This document shows, piece by piece, positions 6,254 to 11,588 of a stretch of 11,588 nt of DNA (positions within the stretch are counted from its first letter, which is position 1; every line of letters starts with the position of its first letter). Below the pieces are notes generated by a model that was not told the origin of the DNA, made no database searches, and saw nothing but the letters and a program-made list of their open reading frames with translations. The position numbers and the translations under genes are program-made. Source of the DNA: Sphingomonadaceae bacterium (GTDB taxonomy: Bacteria; Pseudomonadota; Alphaproteobacteria; Sphingomonadales; Sphingomonadaceae); contig CANEVG010000078.1 in assembly GCA_947442095.1 (NCBI GenBank), positions 1 to 11,588 on the forward strand. Direction: 5' to 3'.

Positions 6254-6922
6254 ATGCCCCGCGATCCATCCGATCGGTCCGTAGAAAGCGTGATCGACGC
6301 ACTTGTGGGAGTTCTGGCGCCTGTGGTGCCGGTAAGCCCGGGTCGTGGCATGGCAGCAGGGCTCGGTGCCACGGCGCTGGCGGTTGCGGCTGTCTGGCTC
6401 ACTGTCGGTTTGCGCGCTGACATCCTGTCCGGTCATCCCGCCCTTATCGTCATCGTGCGCGGGGCGGTACTGTTTGCCGGGGGGCTCTGCCTCCTTCTTG
6501 CGGCTGTGCGCGCCGCTGTGCCTGGACGGGCAGATCATGGCGCAAGCCTTGCCGGCACCCTGCTGCTTGGGCTGTTTCCTTTGGGCCTCATGGGTCTGCT
6601 GCTGCAAGGCATCGTCACGGGCCGCGCCGCATCCTTTGCCGAAGTGGATGCGTTCGCTGTCGTGCGGTGCTTTGCGATTGCCGCGCTCTCTGCCTTGGCG
6701 GTCGGTGCCGCACTTGTGGTGTGGATGCGTCGTGCCGCGCCGACTGATCTTGCCCGTGCAGGGTGGTCTACCGGCTGGGCAGCAGCCGGGCTGGGTACAT
6801 TTGCATATAGCCTGTTCTGCCCGGCGAGTGCGCCCGGCTTCGTCACGACGGTCTATCCCGCCGCCATGCTGCTGGTTGCGGTGGTGTTCCGGTTGGCTGT
6901 GCCGAAGCTGGTGCACTGGTAA
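6254..6922 (+). CDS. nrsF: NrsF-type membrane anti-sigma factor (DUF1109)
   Basis: A 222-residue protein with a short cytoplasmic N-terminus and six hydrophobic segments (about residues 35-52, 64-86, 97-120, 136-157, 172-188 and 199-216). DUF1109 features are VRCFAIAALSALAVGAALVVWM (about 137-158), an AAPTDLARAGWSTGWAAAGL region, and AYSLFCP near 184-190. Family members hold SigF-type ECF sigma factors at the inner membrane and release them under metal stress. Cys139 and Cys189 are 50 residues apart; as I recall, the two sensory cysteines of Caulobacter NrsF (131 and 181) have the same spacing. A third Cys is at 79. The gene lies directly downstream of the bufA1 operon, but its sigma partner is not adjacent; the best candidate is at 10483. 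Confidence 0.9.
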   Translation: MPRDPSDRSVESVIDALVGVLAPVVPVSPGRGMAAGLGATALAVAAVWLTVGLRADILSGHPALIVIVRGAVLFAGGLCLLLAAVRAAVPGRADHGASLAGTLLLGLFPLGLMGLLLQGIVTGRAASFAEVDAFAVVRCFAIAALSALAVGAALVVWMRRAAPTDLARAGWSTGWAAAGLGTFAYSLFCPASAPGFVTTVYPAAMLLVAVVFRLAVPKLVHW

Positions 6923-6952
6923 GGGATCGTGATCAAGGGATAGGGTAGACGA

Positions 6953-7681
6953 TCAGGCATTCACCAGCGCGGCGATTACGTCCACCGGCTCCGCGCGGTT
7001 GCGGAAATCGACATCGACGAAAGCGTAGCGCACCATGCCGTCCTGGCCGATCGCGAACGTGCCCGGCACCGGCAGAAAGCCGCTGCGCGATCCATAGAGC
7101 GCATGGAAATCAATTCCACACTCGCGGTAGAAATCCAGCGTCGGCTCCCCGACGAAGAACGCGAGGCCCAGCGACAAGGCGACCCCATGGTCGACATCGC
7201 AAAGGATTTCCGCCGCTGCGGCATGTTCGGATGCAGCCAAGGCCGCTCCTATCGCGCGCGCGCCGCCACCGGTCTCACCGGTGATTTCGATGAACCGCGT
7301 GCTTGCATCCGCAAGAACCGGCAGCATGTTTGCCCAGACAGAAATCTCGTGCACGCAATAGGGGCACCAGCGGCCACGACTGAAATTGATGATGACAGGG
7401 CCCGCTTCGAGCAGGTCAGCAAGCCTGCGATAGCCGCCATCTGCATTGGGCAGCGAGAAATCGGGAAACACATCGCCCACGGTCGGCGCAGATGCACCGA
7501 CGCCCGCCTCGCGTAAGCCGAATGTGATCTCGTCGAAGAATGGCCCCAAATCGGGGGTGCTTTGGCGGATCGCATCGAGTTCGGGGCGAAGCGGTCGCGT
7601 GGATGTTTTGGGAGAGGTCATCACCATCTCATAGCTGAATTTGCTAGGGCTTGGAAATGGGGCCAGATGCATCGAGTCCAT
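6953..7681 (-). CDS. AhpC/TSA-type peroxiredoxin-like protein
   Basis: A thioredoxin-fold protein of the AhpC/TSA family, expected to reduce peroxides or act as a thiol oxidoreductase in the cytoplasm. Seen in the sequence: FPDFSLPNADG (72-82), then INFSRGRWCPYC (98-109) with Cys106 and Cys109, and a C-terminal PVPGTFAIGQDGMVRYAFVD block typical of the fold. Residues 1-60 precede the fold and are common in this peroxiredoxin-like subgroup. The start is uncertain: no clear ribosome site precedes the ATG at 7681, and an ATG at 7621 is also possible. It lies 38 nt after a LysR gene on the same strand and may be co-transcribed with it. It converges with nrsF without an obvious terminator between them. 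Confidence 0.85.
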   Translation of the reverse strand: MDSMHLAPFPSPSKFSYEMVMTSPKTSTRPLRPELDAIRQSTPDLGPFFDEITFGLREAGVGASAPTVGDVFPDFSLPNADGGYRRLADLLEAGPVIINFSRGRWCPYCVHEISVWANMLPVLADASTRFIEITGETGGGARAIGAALAASEHAAAAEILCDVDHGVALSLGLAFFVGEPTLDFYRECGIDFHALYGSRSGFLPVPGTFAIGQDGMVRYAFVDVDFRNRAEPVDVIAALVNA

Positions 7682-7719
7682 GCGTCGCTGCTATAGCTGC
7701 TTGATCATGACCTGTCCGA

Positions 7720-8604
7720 TCATGCTGGGACGCTCATTGTCCAGTCCTGCGTGCGTGCCGCGCGCAGGAATGCATCGGCCGCCACCGAGCGGCGGCGCCC
7801 TGCCACCGAAGCCAGCACGACCGCGCTCTCGGTCTCGCCGAATGCGAGCGGGACCGGCACCAGCGGTGGCGCCGCGAGGTTGCGCGGCATCCACCCGCAG
7901 CCAAGTCCGGCGAGCACCATTTGCCTCAGTTGCGCTGCGCCTTGCGCCTGGTGGCGCACGACGATGGCGGCTCCAGCCTTCCCGGCGATGCGCGCGAGCC
8001 TTGCACAGCCATCTCCGGCCAGATCAATCCAGGCCTCGTCTTCCAGCACAGCAGGATCTCCCGGGGGCGCCGCGGCAAAGCGGTGATCGCCGCGTGTAAC
8101 CACGCACCACGCATCGACGAACAATGGCCAGCAATCGAGCCGTTCGGGCGCTTCATGAGGCATTTCGATAATGATCAGATCCAGCGAGCCGGCCATTGCC
8201 AGCTCGATCAATTCGGTGGAGGACCCGCTTGAAAGTGCGAGTTCGAGGCCAGCAAGACTGCCTCCCAGTTCGCCCAGCACGCGTTCCAGCGCACCATGCT
8301 CCACCGTGCGGGCCACGCCCAGTGCCAGCGGCGCGATTTCTGCCCGGCCCATGCTGCGCGCCATCTGCTTGGCCGCCTCCGCGGCTTCGAAGCTACGCTC
8401 CAGATGGGGCAGCATCGCCTTGCCGACCTCGGTCAGGTGGGTGCGGGCGCGTTCACGGCGAAACAGCGGCGCACCGAATTCATCCTCCAGCTTCTGGATC
8501 GCCTTGGTGAGCGAGGGCTGTGAAACATGGCACTCGATCGCAGCGCGGGTGAAGTTCAGCAGGCGGGCGGCGGCCAGGAAGTACCGGACCTGATGCATTT
8601 CCAT
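7720..8604 (-). CDS. LysR-family transcriptional regulator upstream of the peroxiredoxin
   Basis: 294 residues from the chosen ATG. The winged helix-turn-helix is at residues 1-60, with MHQVRYFLAAARLLNFTRAA, CHVSQPSLTKAIQKLEDEFG and LFRRERARTHLTEVG. A periplasmic-binding-protein-like effector domain follows, ending in VAADAFLRAARTQ. The reading frame is open further upstream to 8736, but those 44 residues do not resemble a LysR N-terminus, so the ATG at 8604 is preferred. Cys200 in AGDGCARLAR lies near where OxyR has its peroxide-reactive cysteine, but no second cysteine follows within ten residues. Because the peroxiredoxin gene follows on the same strand, a thiol- or oxidant-linked role is possible but unproven. 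A second LysR gene diverges from it. Confidence 0.88.
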   Translation of the reverse strand: MEMHQVRYFLAAARLLNFTRAAIECHVSQPSLTKAIQKLEDEFGAPLFRRERARTHLTEVGKAMLPHLERSFEAAEAAKQMARSMGRAEIAPLALGVARTVEHGALERVLGELGGSLAGLELALSSGSSTELIELAMAGSLDLIIIEMPHEAPERLDCWPLFVDAWCVVTRGDHRFAAAPPGDPAVLEDEAWIDLAGDGCARLARIAGKAGAAIVVRHQAQGAAQLRQMVLAGLGCGWMPRNLAAPPLVPVPLAFGETESAVVLASVAGRRRSVAADAFLRAARTQDWTMSVPA

Positions 8605-8804
8605 CGCAAAGCGCGTCCTGTGCCTTCGCCCCTTCAGGGCAACCCCGCAAACCATCCACCCCTGGTGCGACCCAGCCTTACGGAGAAGCGAGTGAACCTG
8701 GCAATCATGGGCGTCAACCGGGCCTGTCGCAAGCACGGCTTACCACATATGATTTATACCCCGGTGGCAACAATTCGCCAGGATGGCGCGGCCTGGAGGC
8801 CCAC
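8605..8804. other. Intergenic region between two divergent LysR genes
   Basis: About 200 nt that must hold promoters for both regulators. A relatively AT-rich patch at about 8741-8761 (around CATATGATTTATAC) is the likeliest promoter or operator area. No perfect LysR T-N11-A palindrome with long arms was found by eye. Confidence 0.4.
8794..8799 (+). promoter_or_regulatory. Ribosome binding site supporting a GTG start
   Basis: TGGAGG lies 5 nt ahead of the GTG at 8805. Together with the family-typical N-terminus that follows, it supports GTG as the true start of the second LysR gene. Confidence 0.65.
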
Positions 8805-9701
8805 GTGAACGACATTGCCAGCCGGATGCGCACTTTCATCACTGTTGCCGATGCCGCGAGTTTCTCGCGCGCGGCGGCCCTGCTTGAAATGCCGCAATCC
8901 ACAGTGTCCCGCCAAATCGGCGCGCTCGAGCGTTATCTCGGCGCGGCACTGCTCAAGCGCACGACCCGTTCTATCGCCCTGACCAGCGAGGGCATGGCTT
9001 TCTATGAGGCGGCGCTGCGTGCGCTGGCGGCGATCGACGAAGCGGAAGCCACGGTCGGCCTGCACAGCGCGCTAAGCGGGCAAGTGCGCATCACCGCACC
9101 GCTCACGCTGGCTCAGTCGCGGCTGATCGTCATGCTTGCCCGGTTCCAGCAGGCCCAGCCCAGGATCGAAATCGACCTCAAGCTCTCCAATCACGCGCTT
9201 AATATGGTGTCGGACAACCTCGATTTCGCAATCCGGGTCGGCGCGATTGGCGACAGCCGCGCCATCGTGCGCCGCATCGGCACGGCACGCCGCGTGATGG
9301 TGGCTTCGCCCGCCTATCTTGCCGCACGCGGCGTGCCGCGCGTGCCGGGCGATCTCATCGCGCACAACTGCATAAGCTATTCGCTGCTCAGCAGCGGCAG
9401 CTGGTGGACGCTGGGCAGCTTGCCGCCAGTGGAGATCACCAGCACATTCCGCGCCGATAGCCCCGAAGCGTTGCGCACCGCTGCGCTGGCCGGGATGGGT
9501 ATTGCCGTCAACGCGCGCTGGTTGTTCGAGGAGGATCTGGCGACCGGGCGGCTGATCGAGCTGCTCACCGAGCATCCCCCGCAGGACATGCCGATCCACC
9601 TGATCATGCCGCCGGGCCGCTATGTCGCGGCGCGGGTCCGGATGCTTGCCGATCATCTGATCGCCGCCTTTGCCGCCGACCCCTTGCTACGTGCGGTGTA
9701 A
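8805..9701 (+). CDS. LysR-family transcriptional regulator, DsdC/CrgA-like group
   Basis: 298 residues with a GTG start. The helix-turn-helix spans residues 5-62: MRTFITVADAASFSRAAALL, MPQSTVSRQIGALERYLG, LLKRTTRSIALTSEG. The effector domain begins near residue 90 with SGQVRITAPLTLAQSRL and contains DFAIRVG (143-149) and SPEALRTAALAGMGIAV, typical of the large LysR subgroup that controls adjacent enzymes or efflux genes. No intact target gene lies next to it: downstream is a broken NADH dehydrogenase fragment, and upstream is the other LysR. Its regulon cannot be inferred, and its original partner may have been lost in the rearrangement of this region. Confidence 0.9.
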   Translation: MNDIASRMRTFITVADAASFSRAAALLEMPQSTVSRQIGALERYLGAALLKRTTRSIALTSEGMAFYEAALRALAAIDEAEATVGLHSALSGQVRITAPLTLAQSRLIVMLARFQQAQPRIEIDLKLSNHALNMVSDNLDFAIRVGAIGDSRAIVRRIGTARRVMVASPAYLAARGVPRVPGDLIAHNCISYSLLSSGSWWTLGSLPPVEITSTFRADSPEALRTAALAGMGIAVNARWLFEEDLATGRLIELLTEHPPQDMPIHLIMPPGRYVAARVRMLADHLIAAFAADPLLRAV

Positions 9702-9769
9702 CGAACTGCTCCCTCCCGGCGAACTGGCACTGCAGAGCGCGCAGGCTCTGCTTTGGCGGGAGCAAGGCA

Positions 9770-10365
9770 ATGCCAAATACCGGGGGGCGGAGAGTTCAGC
9801 GCAAACCAAGCGGCCCAAAGTGGTCATTGTTCGCGGAGGCTTTGGCGGTATGGCTGCGGCCAAAGCGCTTGCTGGCGCTGCGGTCGACATCATACTGATC
9901 GACAAGCGCAACCATCATCTGTTTCAGCCGCTGCTCTATCAAGTCGCGACGGCCGGGCTCTCGCCTGCCGATATCGCCGGCTCGAATCGCGCGATTCTCG
10001 GACGGCAATCCAATGTCTGCGCGCTTCTTGACCGGGTCTACGGGATTGATCGGGTGCAGCTGAAGGTCATTCTCGGCGATGGCGTGCCGATCGCCTATGA
10101 CTGGCTGATCAACGCTACAGGTGCGACCCACAGCTATTTCGGCAATGATGCGTGGGCTTCCTTTGCCCCCGGTATCAAGACCATCGGCGACGCTGCCGCG
10201 ATTCGCGGCCGCGTTCTCCTCGCGCTCGAACGCGCCGAGACCGAGACCGATCTCGAACGACGCAATGCGCTGCTGACTTTCTTGGCCCCTGATCTGCCGG
10301 CAACGCGGGAGTTGGTGCCGGCTCTCACCCGCATGGCCCGCAGTGCCTACACTTTAAGTGTCTGA
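9770..10365 (+). pseudogene. Type II NADH dehydrogenase (NDH-2) fragment, N-terminal part
   Basis: About 185 residues matching the first half of an NDH-2 of roughly 430: an FAD-binding start, LIDKRNHHLFQPLLYQVATAGLSPADIA, INATGATHSYFGNDAW, and IGDAAAIRGRVLLALERAET. Several lesions are visible. The FAD motif reads VIVRGGFGG instead of VIVGGGFGG. The second Rossmann motif expected after LLTF (about 10285) is replaced by APDLPATREL, so the NADH-binding glycines are gone. The frame ends soon after, without the C-terminal half and membrane anchor. The likely original start ATG (9770) is out of frame with the body, and one extra G in the G6 tract at 9783-9788 would restore it. The fragment lies just upstream of the sigma factor gene. 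Confidence 0.85.
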
Positions 10366-10482
10366 AAAGAAGATTAAAATTTTGGTATTCCTGCAATGCA
10401 TAGACATCATTCCCGCTAGAGGCGTGTTCGTAGCCGCCGGGCAGAGGCATTCACTGTTCATCGACAGGAGAAGGAGCAGACC

Positions 10483-11091
10483 ATGGCAGGCAATGAAGAG
10501 GCCAGTACGCAAACCAACGGCGCGCAGGAACCGAGTGCAGTCAGGTTTGCCGGCCGCCTCGCTGCTCCGCGCGAGGCAGCCGGCTTCGATTGGGAAACGG
10601 CCCTGGCCGCCAGCCTCGCCGGTGATAGCGCTGCCTACCGCCGCCTGCTTGAAGAAGCCGGACGCTGGCTGCACCGCTACTTTGCCCGTCGCCTTTCACC
10701 GGAGATGATCGACGACGCCGTGCAGGAAGCACTGACCGCGCTGCACCTCAAGCGCGCCACATTCGAGCCCGGCCGTGCGTTTCTCCCCTGGCTCGCAGCC
10801 ATCGCCCGGTTCAAGGGTGTCGATTGCTTGCGCATTTCAGGCCGCCATCGCGGTGAGGAGTTGTTCGAGAACGATCACGGTGTTGCCAGCCACGAGACTG
10901 CCTCGCTCAGCGACATGATTATGACCAGCTTGTTCGAAAGCTTGCGCCGCCCGCAGGCAGAGGCGATCCGCCTGGTCAAGCTCGAAGGGTTCTCGGTGCG
11001 TGAAGCCGCGGCGATGAGCGGCCAGTCTGAAGCGCTGGTCAAGGTCAATATTCACCGCGGCCTAGCCGCGCTGCGTACAATATTCGGTTAA
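10483..11091 (+). CDS. sigF: SigF-type ECF RNA polymerase sigma factor
   Basis: 202 residues. After a 34-residue low-complexity lead, region 2 runs from about 37 to 117: SLAGDSAAYRRLL (44-56), IDDAVQEALTALH (76-88), KRATFEPGRAFLPWLAAIARFK (90-111). Region 4 covers about 140-200 with the helix-turn-helix FSVREAAAMSGQSEALVKVNIHRGL. This pattern fits the ECF group that pairs with DUF1109 anti-sigma factors (ECF16, SigF of Caulobacter). The start has AAGGAG (10471-10476) 6 nt upstream. Its likely anti-sigma factor, nrsF, is 3.5 kb away rather than adjacent. The predicted targets are the two GTAACC-N16-CGAA promoters ahead of the bufferin genes. No copy of that motif precedes sigF, so autoregulation is not suggested. 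A short hairpin (11056-11070) lies at the very end of the gene. Confidence 0.9.
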   Translation: MAGNEEASTQTNGAQEPSAVRFAGRLAAPREAAGFDWETALAASLAGDSAAYRRLLEEAGRWLHRYFARRLSPEMIDDAVQEALTALHLKRATFEPGRAFLPWLAAIARFKGVDCLRISGRHRGEELFENDHGVASHETASLSDMIMTSLFESLRRPQAEAIRLVKLEGFSVREAAAMSGQSEALVKVNIHRGLAALRTIFG

Positions 11092-11286
11092 TTGTTGTTA
11101 TTTTAATTTTTAAGTATTTAAACATTATTGATAACACGAGATTTATTTTACAAAATTACGGCGGTATTTTGTGAAAACTAATTAGACGAGGTGGATGTAA
11201 ATTCACTTTGTGAAATGAGATTTTCATCATTTAGTATCATAATGTTGAAATTTTTTCTTGAAACGGAATTGGTTGTGGCAGCGCGG
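11092..11286. other. Strongly AT-rich non-coding stretch
   Basis: By eye only about a quarter to a third G+C, against well over 60% in the genes. No convincing gene on either strand. It contains short symmetrical runs, for example TTCAC (11202-11206) / GTGAA (11210-11214). It separates sigF from the IS21 remnant and may be foreign DNA or a junction left by an insertion. Confidence 0.6.
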
Positions 11287-11463
11287 TCATATTGTCGATA
11301 GTCGCACCATTGCCAGCCTCTGGTGTCGGTGACGCAGAGCATTGAGGATATGAGTCTTGGTGACAACGCCGGCTTCAAGTGCGAGTTCACCCGCGCACAG
11401 AACTGTCTGCTCGTCTTGCTGCAGCAAGAGTGCTAAGTTCTCATCCATCTCACTGTCTTCGCC
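11287..11463 (-). pseudogene. IS21-family transposase IstA, C-terminal remnant
   Basis: A 58-codon piece in one frame whose middle, LALLLQQDEQTVLC and GELALEAGVVTKTHILNALRHR, matches from memory the C-terminal region of IS21-family IstA (pattern HDEQAVL..VELALE.GV.TKTH.LN.LHR). The catalytic DDE domain is absent, and the sequence after the conserved part soon stops at TGA (11287-11289). The remnant cannot transpose on its own. IS21-like terminal repeats lie 60-120 nt upstream of it on the same strand, so most of istA between end and remnant has been deleted. istB is not seen. Confidence 0.7.
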
Positions 11464-11525
11464 AGGGCGGGCAAGAGCAAGCTTTGAGGCTACCGGAACG
11501 CGTCGGGTAGGGGAAAGTCAAAACC

Positions 11526-11582
11526 TGGGTCACTTCTCAGTGGAGATTATGCGCCTCTCGGGTCAACTCTCATTGTAAATCA
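11526..11582 (-). mobile_element. IS21-like terminal repeats (two tandem imperfect copies)
   Basis: Two 24-nt units, 11526-11549 and 11559-11582, share the frame GGGTCA-x(3)-CTCA-x-TG-x-A-x-AT-x-A on the plus strand. Such repeated GGGTCA...TG..AT units are typical of IS21-family element ends. Read on the minus strand they would form the left end, leading into the istA remnant at 11287-11463. The element's edge or its flanking duplication is near or beyond the window end. Confidence 0.6.
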
Positions 11583-11588
11583 GCACTA

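Noticed and set aside
6206..6916. Minus-strand open frame of 236 codons
   Set aside because: It is antisense to nrsF and has a Gln/His/Arg-rich composition typical of the reverse of a membrane protein gene.
8605..8736. N-terminal extension of the first LysR protein
   Set aside because: The 44 extra residues show no LysR features; the family N-terminus begins at the ATG at 8604.
11357..11578. Plus-strand 73-codon frame as a small gene
   Set aside because: Overlaps the IstA remnant on the other strand and runs into the terminal repeats; no ribosome site or family likeness.

Overview
The window looks like chromosomal DNA of a GC-rich alphaproteobacterium, most likely a member of the Sphingomonadales. 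This rests on codon use, a NADH dehydrogenase-like sequence of sphingomonad type, a two-partner secretion pair, and a bufferin locus tied to a SigF/NrsF-type sigma/anti-sigma pair as in Caulobacter. Species cannot be read from the sequence. I see no rRNA, tRNA or CRISPR array.

Layout. Positions 1-2159 (minus) hold a two-partner secretion operon: an outer-membrane TpsB/FhaC-type transporter followed by the 5' end of its filamentous-haemagglutinin-type substrate, which runs off the left edge. Positions 2411-4365 (minus) hold a bufferin operon in the order bufA2 (six-Cys precursor), bufB (MNIO/DUF692 maturase), bufC (DUF2063 partner). Positions 4469-5100 are a decayed ornithine cyclodeaminase/mu-crystallin-type gene. 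Positions 5282-6073 (plus) hold a second, divergent bufferin operon: bufA1 (four-Cys DUF2282 precursor) and a DoxX-family membrane protein, closed by a strong terminator. Position 6254 starts an NrsF/DUF1109 anti-sigma factor. Then come an AhpC/TSA-type peroxiredoxin and a LysR regulator (both minus), a second LysR (plus), a broken type II NADH dehydrogenase fragment, and a SigF-type ECF sigma factor at 10483-11091. The right end is a very AT-rich stretch followed by an IS21-family remnant.

How the genes work together. The most interesting object is the central regulon. Two different bufferin precursors face away from each other, and each is preceded by a perfect copy of the two-block element GTAACC-N16-CGAA, which is the SigF promoter motif as I recall it from Caulobacter. 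A membrane anti-sigma factor with two cysteines 50 residues apart and a matching ECF sigma factor lie in the same 7 kb but are separated by 3.5 kb of unrelated and partly broken genes. The inferred circuit is metal stress sensed by NrsF, release of SigF, and firing of both bufferin promoters. BufB/BufC would modify cysteines of the precursors, and the exported peptides would bind copper or similar metals in the periplasm. Only one maturase is present for two classes of precursor, so it may serve both, or a second copy may lie elsewhere in the genome.

The locus shows wear: a cyclodeaminase pseudogene between the two operons, an NADH dehydrogenase fragment next to the sigma gene, and an insertion-sequence remnant at the edge. 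This suggests that sigF and nrsF were pulled apart by insertions and rearrangement.
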